Assembly: GCA_030681515.1 (NCBI GenBank)
Contig: JAUXSE010000017.1
Coordinates: 120,015-184,014 of the forward strand
DNA from: Geothrix sp.
GTDB lineage: Bacteria; Acidobacteriota; Holophagae; Holophagales; Holophagaceae
Length of the DNA stretch: 64,000 nucleotides
Direction of reading: 5' to 3'
Part shown: positions 26,594 to 34,315 of the stretch, piece by piece
Layout: every line of letters begins with the position of its first letter
Position numbering within the stretch: position 1 is the first letter of the stretch
Notes under the pieces: model-generated
What the model saw: the letters and a program-made list of their open reading frames with translations, nothing else
Told to the model about the DNA's origin: nothing
Database searches by the model: none
Translations under genes and position numbers: made by a program

Positions 26594-28339
26594 GTGATCG
26601 CCCTCCGTCCTGACAATCCGCTGATCGTCCAGAGCGACCGCACGCTGCTCCTCGAGGTGGCGCACCCGGCGTTCGAGCAGGTGCGGGACGAGCTGGCGCG
26701 GTTCGCGGAGCTGGTGAAGAGCCCCGAGCACATCCACACCTACCGCATCACGCCCCTCAGCCTGTGGAACGCTTCGGCCTCGGGCGTGGCCTGCGACGAG
26801 ATGATCGAGACCCTGAATACCTGGTCGAAGTACCCCGTGCCGCAGAACCTGCTGCAGGAGATCGAGGACCACGGCACACGCTACGGCAAGCTGCGCCTGG
26901 TGGCCAAGGGGGACCGCCTGGCCCTGGAAATGGACGACCGGGGCCTGTTCTGGGAGCTGGAGAACCAGAAATCGCTGCAAGGGCTGCTGGCCGAACCCTA
27001 CCCGGACGAAAGGGGCATCTACTTGAACACCGGCATGCGCGGCGAGGTGAAGCTGCAGCTCATCCGCCTGGGCCATCCCGTGCAGGATATGGCGGGTTAC
27101 AAGCCCGGGGATCCGCTCCCCTTCGCACTGGCGGCCACCCTGAAGCAGAACGGCAAGCCCTTTGGTCTGCGCCCCTACCAGCAGGCCGCGGTGGATGTGT
27201 TCCACGCGGGCGGTGGGCCCGATGGCGGCGCCGGCGTGCTGGTCCTGCCCTGCGGGGCGGGCAAGACCGTCATCGCCATCGGCTGCATGGGCAGCCTGCA
27301 GACGCACACGCTGGTCCTGACGACCAATGTCACGGCCGTGAAGCAGTGGAAGCAGGAACTGCTCGACAAGACCACCCTCACCGAGGACCAGGTGGGGCTC
27401 TACACCGGCGATACCAAGGAGATCAAGCCCGTCACCATCGCCACCTACCAGATCCTCACCTACCGCCGGAGCAAGGCGGGCCCCTTCGAGCACTTCAAGA
27501 TCTTCGAGGCGGCCAACTGGGGCCTGGTGATCTACGACGAGGTGCACATGCTGCCGGCGCCGATCTTCCGGGCCGTGGCGGAGCTGCAGGCCAAGCGGCG
27601 TCTGGGCCTCACGGCCACCCTGGTGCGCGAGGACGGCAAGGAGGAGGATGTCTTCAGCCTCATCGGTCCCAAGCGGGTGGACGTCCCCTGGAAGATGCTG
27701 GAGAAGGACGGTTTCATCGCCACGGCCCACTGCCTGGAAATCCGCGTGCCCCTGCCCATGGACGAGCGCATGGAGTACGCCGTGGCGGACCAGCGCCAGC
27801 GGTTCCGCATCGCCTCCGAGAACAGCCTGAAGATGGCGGTGATGGACGAGCTGCTGGCGGGCCATCCGAAGGACAACATCCTCATCATCGGGCAGTACCT
27901 CGAACAGCTCCGCATCATCGGCGAGCGGCTGGGCGCGCCGGTGCTCACGGGACAGACGCCGGAGAAGGAGCGCGAAATCCTCTTCCGGAAGTTCCGCGAA
28001 GGCCAGCTGCGGGTGCTCATCGTGAGCAAGGTCGCCAACTTCGCCATTGATCTGCCGGATGCCAGCGTGGCCATCCAGGTGTCTGGAACCTTCGGTTCCA
28101 GACAGGAAGAAGCACAGCGCCTCGGGCGCATCCTGCGCCCCAAGGGCGAGCGCAACGTCAGCTACTTCTACTCGCTCATCAGCAGCGAAACCACCGAGCA
28201 GGAGTTCGCCCGCAACCGCCAGCTCTTCCTCACCGAACAGGGCTACCGCTACCTCATCGAAAGCCGCCGCTTCGACGAGACCGGCCACCTCAGCGAACCC
28301 GTCGTATGGAACAAGCTCCGCGCGGAAACCGCAGGTTAG
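26594..28339 (+). CDS. bacterial XPB-type DNA repair helicase (SF2)
   Basis: 581 aa from a GTG at 26594 (IALRPDNPLIVQSDRTLLLEV, the usual N-terminus); a TTG at 26540 extends the frame. ATP-dependent 3'-5' DNA translocase related to XPB/Rad25. Residues 1-190 are the XPB-N-like region. Walker A is LPCGAGKT, motif II is DEVH (YDEVHMLPAP), motif III LGLTATLVRED, and motif VI is RQEEAQRLGRILRPKG. A C-terminal FYSLISSETTEQEFARNRQLFL segment is also typical. No Bax1-like nuclease is nearby; the probable partner is the WYL protein at 17248-19158. Confidence 0.9.
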   Translation: MIALRPDNPLIVQSDRTLLLEVAHPAFEQVRDELARFAELVKSPEHIHTYRITPLSLWNASASGVACDEMIETLNTWSKYPVPQNLLQEIEDHGTRYGKLRLVAKGDRLALEMDDRGLFWELENQKSLQGLLAEPYPDERGIYLNTGMRGEVKLQLIRLGHPVQDMAGYKPGDPLPFALAATLKQNGKPFGLRPYQQAAVDVFHAGGGPDGGAGVLVLPCGAGKTVIAIGCMGSLQTHTLVLTTNVTAVKQWKQELLDKTTLTEDQVGLYTGDTKEIKPVTIATYQILTYRRSKAGPFEHFKIFEAANWGLVIYDEVHMLPAPIFRAVAELQAKRRLGLTATLVREDGKEEDVFSLIGPKRVDVPWKMLEKDGFIATAHCLEIRVPLPMDERMEYAVADQRQRFRIASENSLKMAVMDELLAGHPKDNILIIGQYLEQLRIIGERLGAPVLTGQTPEKEREILFRKFREGQLRVLIVSKVANFAIDLPDASVAIQVSGTFGSRQEEAQRLGRILRPKGERNVSYFYSLISSETTEQEFARNRQLFLTEQGYRYLIESRRFDETGHLSEPVVWNKLRAETAG

Positions 28340-28350
28340 CGCCGTCGCGC

Positions 28351-28375
28351 CTCACGCGACTGGATGTCGCGTGAG
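28351..28375. terminator. perfect 10-bp hairpin after the XPB gene
   Basis: CTCACGCGAC-TGGAT-GTCGCGTGAG, 12 bp after the XPB stop. There is no T-tract, so factor-independent termination is not assured. It separates converging genes. Confidence 0.5.
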
Positions 28376-28406
28376 AAGCCCAGGCGCCCCGCGGTTTAAA
28401 GGCAGG

Positions 28407-28892
28407 TTAGCGCTGGACCTCCGCCTCGCCGGGGCGAGGGGCCCGCGGCAGGTTCATCTCCAGGAGGGGCGCCGCGCCGCGGCCAGCCCAGCGGCCCCGG
28501 AGGAGCACCTCCACGATGAGGCATTCCCGGGGGTTCCAGACGGTGCCCACGGGGGCCAGGACTTGGTACGAGTTCTTCGTCCCCAGGGGGCGGACCGGGC
28601 CCTCGACCCGCGTGAATCCGGCTGCCCCTAGATGGATCAGCCGGCCTCGGCGGAGGGCCTTCACCGCGGTCTCCGGGGCCCGCCACAGGCGGAACTCGGG
28701 CACGGCGCCGGGTTTCAGTCCCGTCACCGTGACCTGGGCCTGGATCCGGGGCTCGAAGGGGGCCGAGCCCGGTGGGGGCTCCTTCCCGGGGCCCGACAGG
28801 ATGGTCGCGGATTCGACCGCCACCCTCAGGGGAGCGGCAGCCCAGGCGGCGATCGAGGCGGCCAGGAGGAGGATGATCGGGATAGGACGCAT
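28407..28892 (-). CDS. exported protein of unknown function, 161 aa
   Basis: MRPIPIILLLAASIAAWAAAP is a signal peptide; start at 28892 chosen for it. The mature part is Pro/Arg-rich with beta-strand stretches (IQAQVTVTGLKPG, GTVWNPRECLIVEVLLRGRW). The NPRECLIVEVL segment resembles TPRECLIVRGI in the metzincin C-terminal region (19386-22145), which may mean a shared small domain. It follows pgpA on the same strand after 66 bp. Confidence 0.6.
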   Translation of the reverse strand: MRPIPIILLLAASIAAWAAAPLRVAVESATILSGPGKEPPPGSAPFEPRIQAQVTVTGLKPGAVPEFRLWRAPETAVKALRRGRLIHLGAAGFTRVEGPVRPLGTKNSYQVLAPVGTVWNPRECLIVEVLLRGRWAGRGAAPLLEMNLPRAPRPGEAEVQR

Positions 28893-28958
28893 GGGGCACC
28901 CGGATGGTTGTGCCCAAGGATAGCTGTCGGGGCGGGGCACGAAGGGGGGAATCCGGGC

Positions 28959-29516
28959 TCAGCGCCCCCAGGCACCCGGGTGCAGCAGCGATTGCGCGCC
29001 CAGCCACTGATCCAGGGGCCAGACGATGAGGGCGGCGAGGAGGCCCGCCAGGACATCGTCCATGACCACGCCCCAGCCACCGGGCAGGCGCTGGGAGGCA
29101 TCCACGAGGCCCGGCTTCCAGATGTCGAACAGGCGGAAGAGCATGAAGGGCGCCACGAGGCGCGCCGCCCAGAGCAGCCAGGGCTGCGGCTGCACCGTGA
29201 CCGTGAACAGCAGCGGCGTCAGGGCGAACCACATCCCGGCCCACTCGTCGGCCACGATGAAGGAGGGATCCTTCTGGCCGGTCTCCCGCACCACGCGATC
29301 CGCCGCCCACACCGCCAGCAGCGCGAGCGCCACCGGGGCCGCCAGCAAGGCCCAGGGCGTCCAGGAACCTCCAATCCCGCGCACCCCACCCACCAGCAGC
29401 AGCCAGGCCGCCAGTCCCGCCAGGCTGCCCCAGGTGCCCGGCGCGGGCCTCAGGTAGCCGCTGCCGAAGCCCGTGGCGAGCCACCAGGCGAGGCGAGGGG
29501 CCCGCTCGGCCCTCAT
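28959..29516 (-). CDS. pgpA: phosphatidylglycerophosphatase A
   Basis: Dephosphorylates phosphatidylglycerol phosphate to phosphatidylglycerol in the inner membrane. 185 aa with three to four TM helices. Diagnostic segments: GSGYLRPAPGTWGSL near the N-terminus, ADEWAGMWFAL, and MDDVLAGLLAALIVW near the C-terminus. Start at 29516 is MRAERAPRLAWW; its ATG shares one base with the TGA of the upstream gene (TGATG), so the two are coupled. Confidence 0.9.
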   Translation of the reverse strand: MRAERAPRLAWWLATGFGSGYLRPAPGTWGSLAGLAAWLLLVGGVRGIGGSWTPWALLAAPVALALLAVWAADRVVRETGQKDPSFIVADEWAGMWFALTPLLFTVTVQPQPWLLWAARLVAPFMLFRLFDIWKPGLVDASQRLPGGWGVVMDDVLAGLLAALIVWPLDQWLGAQSLLHPGAWGR

Positions 29517-30151
29517 CACGACATTCCGCCGAAGCGCATGCCGAACTGGAGGCAAGCTTCCCATCGCGGAGCCATCCGGCGGAGGAGGCCTTGGGGCCCC
29601 CCGCCCCCCTGGTGCCACAGGGGCACAGCCACTTCCAACCGGGTGAAGGGGTGGCTGTAGCGGCCCCCCTGGGTGAGCCAGCCCAGTAGTCGGCCTCCGG
29701 GTTCAGGAAGAGGGATCAGGATGCCGCGAAAGCCCACCTGGCCGCGGATCCAGGGACGTACGATCCAGGCCTGGTCCTGGGGCAGGGGCGAGGGTCCGGC
29801 AACCAGGCTGTCCTTCCCCTGGTAGCGCTCCCCGCGGAGTTCCACGCCGAGCGCCACCTGGGCGCCATGGCGTTCCGTCCACCAGCTGCGCTGCCAACCA
29901 GCACCGGCGATGTCGTAATCCAGGTTTTCGTTGGAGCCCCGTTGGGCCAGGGCCTGCCACTGATCTATCCGAGTGTAGGAGAGTGAACTGTCCCAGCCCG
30001 CACGGATCTGCAGCCCCGTGGTGCTGTTTCCCGAGTACGGCGCTGCCGTCCGGCTGGTGGGCCCCACCGCCATGCCCAGGGCCACTTCCAGGCCATCGGC
30101 CGCCAGGGGAAGGCCGAGGAGAAGGATCAGAAGCCAGCGTCGCGATGTCAT
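29516..30151 (-). CDS. exported beta-barrel-like protein of unknown function
   Basis: 211 aa, start MTSRRWLLILLLGLPLAADG at 30151 with a signal peptide. The remainder has alternating strands with many aromatic and Gly residues (GLQIRAGWDSSLSYTRIDQWQ, PFTRLEVAVPLWHQG) and a C-terminal pattern (CLQFGMRFGGMS) that could be a barrel end. No family recognised. Translationally coupled to pgpA. Confidence 0.6.
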   Translation of the reverse strand: MTSRRWLLILLLGLPLAADGLEVALGMAVGPTSRTAAPYSGNSTTGLQIRAGWDSSLSYTRIDQWQALAQRGSNENLDYDIAGAGWQRSWWTERHGAQVALGVELRGERYQGKDSLVAGPSPLPQDQAWIVRPWIRGQVGFRGILIPLPEPGGRLLGWLTQGGRYSHPFTRLEVAVPLWHQGGGGPQGLLRRMAPRWEACLQFGMRFGGMS

Positions 30152-30562
30152 GTCGGACAGTCTAGTGGTGCCCGTCCGAAATACTCGTAACAAACGAATG
30201 CAAGTGGGCACCACTGGGCAGGGGTCTGGGGAGAGGCTCCGGGTTCGCGAGCCCCAGCGAGCGGGAGCAAGCAACGCTTGCGATACCCGGAGGGCAGTGC
30301 CCCCAGGGGGGTGACAGCCAGGACACGCATCGCGTGCCCTGGCGCCAGAGGGGCTATGCCCCGATGGAAGTGCACCACGCCGACATCATTTGGTACACGT
30401 TCCTCTGGCGGGGTGCACTAGGGCACTGGTCTGCTGCGACCCACTCGGACGTTTTCGCAGGCTGCCCCGCCTGGGATGGCGACCCACTCGGACATTATTC
30501 TGAGCCGCCTCGGGGCCCGACTTCGCAGGCTGCCCCGCAGCCTGCTGCGTCACCCGAGGGGC
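30152..30562. other. gene-free stretch with a tandem hairpin array and duplicated words
   Basis: No credible gene in about 410 bp. It holds an outer inverted repeat (AGTGGTGCCC at 30164-30173, GGGCACCACT at 30205-30214), the compact hairpin array at 30267-30362, a second inverted repeat (AGTGCACC/GGTGCACT about 30366-30421) and a duplicated segment: GCGACCCACTCGGAC followed by CGCAGGCTGCCCCGC occurs twice (about 30437-30471 and 30479-30540). This looks like recombination or decayed-element sequence. Confidence 0.6.
30267..30362. repeat. array of consecutive minimal-loop hairpins
   Basis: Successive perfect or near-perfect stems: GCAAGC-AAC-GCTTGC (30267-30281), GGGCA-G-TGCCC (30292-30302), a C5/G5 stem (30300-30310), an 11-bp stem with loop ATC (30318-30342, one mismatch), palindrome CTGGCGCCAG (30340-30349) and GGGGC-TAT-GCCCC (30350-30362). 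Loops are 0-3 bases. Confidence 0.7.
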
Positions 30563-31807
30563 TCAGACATGCCGAAGCGCCTCTACGATGCGCAGCCGTG
30601 CGGCCTTCAGCCCGGGGAACAGGGCGCTCACCTGGATCGTGGCCTGCAGGCCGAGGGCCACGAGGGCGTAGACGGCGGGTACGAGGTGGATGTTCAGTTC
30701 GTAGCCGTGGCTGGTGCCGGGCGGGGCGGGCATCTGGAGATGCAGGGCGTTCAGCCCGGCGCGGAGCAGCAGCGTCGCGGCCAGGCCCAGGGCGCTGCCC
30801 ATGAGACCGAGAAAAGCCCCCTCCCACTGGAGCAGCACCAGCAACTGCCCGGGCTGGAGACCCATGGCCCGCAGCACGCCGAACTCGCGCACCCGCTCCA
30901 TGACGGACATGAGCAGCGTGTTGGCCGTGGCCAGGAGCACCACCAGGAACAGCACCAGGCCCATGAAGCCGAAGATGGCGAAGTAGAGCAGCTTCACCTG
31001 CCGGTAGAAGGAGGCCAGCTCGAACCAGGGCTTCACGGAAACCTCGGGCAACAGCGCCTGGAGCCGAGCCTGCTCTGCCGCTGTGTCCTGGGGTCGCTTG
31101 AGTACCACACTCAGGCGCGAACGCGCCTGAGCCGCATCCAGCAGCTGGTCTGCGGTAGCAAGGCTGATGGTGAGGAGCCGGTCGTTCAGCTCCCGAAGCC
31201 CCAGGTCCTGAAGGCCCGCCACGTCCACATCCACGGCGTTCAGCGCGCCGTCCCTGGTGGTGGACATCAGGGTGAGGGAGCTGCCCACGGTGGCGCCCAG
31301 GGCGCGGGCCAGGCCCACGCCGAGGATCACTTCGCGGGCCGCCGGATCGGCGGAGATCCAGCGGGAACCTGCGCCGCCGGGGGCCTTGGCGCCGCCCTTC
31401 AGGGCCTCGGCACTGGCCATGTGCCTGGGTTCGAGGACGGGATCCACGGCCGTGCCCAGGAAGGCCACGCTCCTGGGGCCGCTGGAGAGCAGGCCCATGA
31501 ACTGGATGCGCGGCAGCACCTCGGCCACGGCCGGATCCTGGCGGAGCCGCGCCGCCAGCGCCTCGCCGTCTGGCAGGGCCTTCTCCAGGCTTTGGGCCTC
31601 ATCGCCTTCCATCGCCCCCGGGGGCATCACCTGGAGGTGGCCCAGGCCGCCGCGGATGGCCGCGTCCGAGAGCCCCTGGAAGGTCTGGGCCATGAAGCCC
31701 CCGGCCAGGCTGAGGGCCAGGAACCCGGCCACCACCACCATCAGCGTCAGCGCCGTGCGCCGCCGCTGGCGCAGCAGGTTCCGCAGGGCCAGCCGCGCGA
31801 GGATCAT
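30563..31807 (-). CDS. ABC transporter permease, FtsX/LolCE-MacB type
   Basis: 414 aa; MILARLALRNLLRQRRRTALTLMVVVAGFLALSLAGG start at 31807 with GGAG upstream. One N-terminal TM, a large periplasmic domain (about 45-265), then three TM helices in the FtsX domain (LLYFAIFGFMGLVLFLVVLLATANTLLMSVMERVREFGVLRAMGL). This topology belongs to transporters that extract lipoproteins or export substrates by mechanotransmission. The cognate ATPase gene is upstream (32130-32798), separated by a 280-bp palindromic island. Confidence 0.85.
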   Translation of the reverse strand: MILARLALRNLLRQRRRTALTLMVVVAGFLALSLAGGFMAQTFQGLSDAAIRGGLGHLQVMPPGAMEGDEAQSLEKALPDGEALAARLRQDPAVAEVLPRIQFMGLLSSGPRSVAFLGTAVDPVLEPRHMASAEALKGGAKAPGGAGSRWISADPAAREVILGVGLARALGATVGSSLTLMSTTRDGALNAVDVDVAGLQDLGLRELNDRLLTISLATADQLLDAAQARSRLSVVLKRPQDTAAEQARLQALLPEVSVKPWFELASFYRQVKLLYFAIFGFMGLVLFLVVLLATANTLLMSVMERVREFGVLRAMGLQPGQLLVLLQWEGAFLGLMGSALGLAATLLLRAGLNALHLQMPAPPGTSHGYELNIHLVPAVYALVALGLQATIQVSALFPGLKAARLRIVEALRHV

Positions 31808-31836
31808 CCGCACTCCACCGGGCACGGGGAAAGCAG

Positions 31837-32118
31837 GAACACAGAGGACACAGAAATCTCACAGAGGACACAGAGAAAAGAACTGGTCACGGAAGACACG
31901 GAAGAAAGCTGGAAACCACGGAAAAGGGAGTGGGCGTCCGCTCCGGAAGCCGCCTCCGGCGGGCCCGCGCGGCGAGGGGCACGGCCCCTTCTGTGTCTTC
32001 CCTCGAATTCCGTGTCTTCCGTGACCAGCCAAGCCTTGGGGATTAGTTGGTAGCCACTGTGGGACCACAGCACGGCAGTTCTCTGTGTCCTCTGTTCTCC
32101 TCTGTGTCCTCTGTGTTC
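31837..32118. repeat. large inverted island of CACAGAGGA/CACGGAAGA words
   Basis: The outer left arm 31837-31875 carries tandem ACAGAGGACAC words, mirrored by TCTGTGTCC words at 32091-32118. Inside, a perfect 21-bp inverted repeat pairs 31883-31903 with 32008-32028 (core GGTCACGGAAGACACGGAA). The centre is GC-rich and unrelated. It occupies the whole 322-bp gap between the ATPase and permease genes of one transporter, with no gene inside. No T-tract or CRISPR-like spacing. Confidence 0.8.
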
Positions 32119-32129
32119 CAGCTTTTTGT

Positions 32130-32798
32130 TCATGAAGCCTCCACCAGGCGGCCATCCATGAGGCGGAAGACCCGGTGGGCGCGGGCGATGACGGCGGGGT
32201 CGTGGCTGGCGACCAGGAAGGTGGCGCCGCGCTCTGCGGCCAGCTCGGCCATGAGGTCCATGAGCGGTCCGCCGTGGGCGTGGTCGAGGCTGGCGGTGGG
32301 CTCGTCCGCCAGCACCAGCAGCGGCTCCGGCGCCAGGGCCCGGGCGATGGCGGCGCGCTGCTGCTGGCCGCCGCTGAGCTGTCCCGGGCGGTGGTGCCTG
32401 CGGTCCGCGAGGCCCACGCGCTCCAGGGCAGCCTCGGCGCGGCGCCGGGCTTCCCCATCGGGCACCCGCTGGAGTTGCAGGGGCAGCATCACGTTCTCCA
32501 GGGCGGATAGCACGGGCACCAGGTTGAAGGCCTGGAACACGAAGCCCAGCCGCTTCAGGCGCAGGTCGCAGCGGGCCTTTTCGGGCAGGGCGGACACGGC
32601 CTCGCCATCCAGAAGCACCTCGCCTTCATCCGGCGCGTCCAGCAGGCCCGCCAGCTGGAGCAGGGTGGTCTTGCCACTGCCGCTGGGACCCGCCATCACC
32701 GCCAGGCAGCCCTTCGGGACTTCCAGCGACACGCCGAACACGCCGGCGCGTTCGCCGCCGAGTTCGTAGGCGCGGGTGATGGCGCGGAGTTCGAGCAT
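32130..32798 (-). CDS. ABC transporter ATPase, LolD/MacB-type
   Basis: 222 aa. Walker A GPSGSGKTT, Q-loop VFQAFNLVP, signature LSGGQQQR, Walker B LLVLADEPTASLD, H-loop ASHD. This is the ATPase type that partners FtsX-fold permeases such as the one downstream. A single permease gene is present, so the complex would be a homodimer or use another permease. Confidence 0.9.
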   Translation of the reverse strand: MLELRAITRAYELGGERAGVFGVSLEVPKGCLAVMAGPSGSGKTTLLQLAGLLDAPDEGEVLLDGEAVSALPEKARCDLRLKRLGFVFQAFNLVPVLSALENVMLPLQLQRVPDGEARRRAEAALERVGLADRRHHRPGQLSGGQQQRAAIARALAPEPLLVLADEPTASLDHAHGGPLMDLMAELAAERGATFLVASHDPAVIARAHRVFRLMDGRLVEAS

Positions 32799-32831
32799 GG
32801 GACGAGGATAGCGGAAGGGCGCGAGGCCGGA

Positions 32832-34214
32832 TCAGGGGGTTGAGCGCTTCGATCTGAAGGCGGCTTCATAGGCCGCGGTGCTGGCCTCGAGCCCGCCCTC
32901 TTCCACTTCGCCGATGAGGTCGTAGGCGTGGGCCTTCACGATGCGCACCCGCTGGATGGTGTTCACCTGGGGGGCGCCATCCACCAGGAGCACGTTGCCG
33001 TCAATATCCGGGGCCTGGCCCGCGTGGCGACCCTTCACGAGGAGGTCGGTCTCTTCGTGGGCGCCCTCCACCAGGACATCGAGAACCTGGCCCACCTTCT
33101 CCTGATTCTTCTCCCGGGCGATCTTCTGCTGCAGCTCCAGGAGGCGGCGCTTGCGGGCCTCCTTGGTGCGCTTGGGGATGGGATCGCCCAGCCCGTAGGC
33201 GGAGGTGCCCTCCTCGGGGCTGTAGGTGAAGACGCCCACATGATCGAAGCGGGCCTCCTTCACGAAGGCCTTCAGTTCTTCGAAGGCGGCCTCGTCCTCG
33301 CCGGGAAAGCCCACGATGAAATTGGACCGGATGGCGATGCCCGGCACGATGCGGCGCACCTTCTCCAGCAGTTTGGTGAAGGCCGCGCGGCTGCCGCCCC
33401 GGGCCATGGCCTTGAGGATGGCGGCGTCCGCGTGCTGCAGGGGCATGTCCAGGTAGCGGGCGCAGTTGGGAGTTTCGGCGATGGCGTGGAGCAGGCCGTC
33501 CGTCAAGCGGTTCGGGTAGGCGTAGTGGATGCGGAACCAGCGCAGGCCCTCTACCTGGCCGAGGGCCCGCACCAGCTTTTCGAGCGCATCCGGATCGCCG
33601 AAGTCGCGGCCGTAGTCCGTGGTGTCCTGGCCCACCAGGCTGATCTCCAGCACGCCCTGAGCCACGAGGTTCCGGGCTTCGGCCACCACGCTCGCGATGC
33701 CGCGGCTGCGCTGGGCGCCACGGAGCTGTGGGATGACGCAAAAGGCGCAGGCGTGATCGCAGCCCTCGCTGATCTTGAGGTAGGCGCTGGCCCTGGGGGT
33801 GGTGAGCATCCGGGGGCTGGCCTCGGTATAGAGATAGCCGGGGTTCGGGTCCAGCTCGAAGGCCGCGCCCGCGCCGATGACCTCGGCGATCTGCTCGATG
33901 TCCCGGGTGCCCAGGCAGGCGTCAATCTCCGGCATTCCGGCCATCAGCTCGTCCCGGTAGCGCTCCACCAGGCAGCCCGCCACGATGAGCTTCTCGCAGG
34001 CGCCCTTCTGTTTCATGGACGCGGCCTGGAGGATGGCCTCGACGCTTTCCTGCTTGGCGGCATCAATGAAGCCGCAGGTATTCACCACCAGCACCTGGGC
34101 CTCCTCCAGCACGGGGGTGATCTGGTACCCCTTCAGGCGCAGGTGGCCCAGCATGACCTCGGAATCCACGAGGTTCTTGGGACAGCCCAGGGACATGAAT
34201 CCGACTTTGGTCAA
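32832..34214 (-). CDS. rimO: ribosomal protein S12 methylthiotransferase
   Basis: A radical-SAM enzyme that methylthiolates an Asp of ribosomal protein S12. N-terminal UPF0004 domain (FMSLGCPKNLVDSEVMLG, NTCGFIDAAKQESVE, AGCLVERY) with three cluster Cys. Radical-SAM core with the CxxxCxxC motif in GCDHACAFCVIPQLRG, and a C-terminal TRAM domain. The NTCGFIDAAKQES segment is RimO- rather than MiaB-like. TTG start at 34214 with GGAG upstream. 460 aa. Confidence 0.95.
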   Translation of the reverse strand: MTKVGFMSLGCPKNLVDSEVMLGHLRLKGYQITPVLEEAQVLVVNTCGFIDAAKQESVEAILQAASMKQKGACEKLIVAGCLVERYRDELMAGMPEIDACLGTRDIEQIAEVIGAGAAFELDPNPGYLYTEASPRMLTTPRASAYLKISEGCDHACAFCVIPQLRGAQRSRGIASVVAEARNLVAQGVLEISLVGQDTTDYGRDFGDPDALEKLVRALGQVEGLRWFRIHYAYPNRLTDGLLHAIAETPNCARYLDMPLQHADAAILKAMARGGSRAAFTKLLEKVRRIVPGIAIRSNFIVGFPGEDEAAFEELKAFVKEARFDHVGVFTYSPEEGTSAYGLGDPIPKRTKEARKRRLLELQQKIAREKNQEKVGQVLDVLVEGAHEETDLLVKGRHAGQAPDIDGNVLLVDGAPQVNTIQRVRIVKAHAYDLIGEVEEGGLEASTAAYEAAFRSKRSTP

Positions 34215-34315
34215 CGGCGCTCCAGCACCCGCTCGGGGTGAACCTCACAGAATACCGCGCCCTGCCGATGACTCCACCATCGCGTGCTAAACTCGCCCCC
34301 CACTCCGGATGGCCC

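Noticed and set aside
31837..32118. possible CRISPR array because of repeated CACAGAGGACAC words
   Set aside because: Repeats are 8-12 bp, imperfect, tandem and inverted in the second half, with no spacers of constant length and no cas genes.
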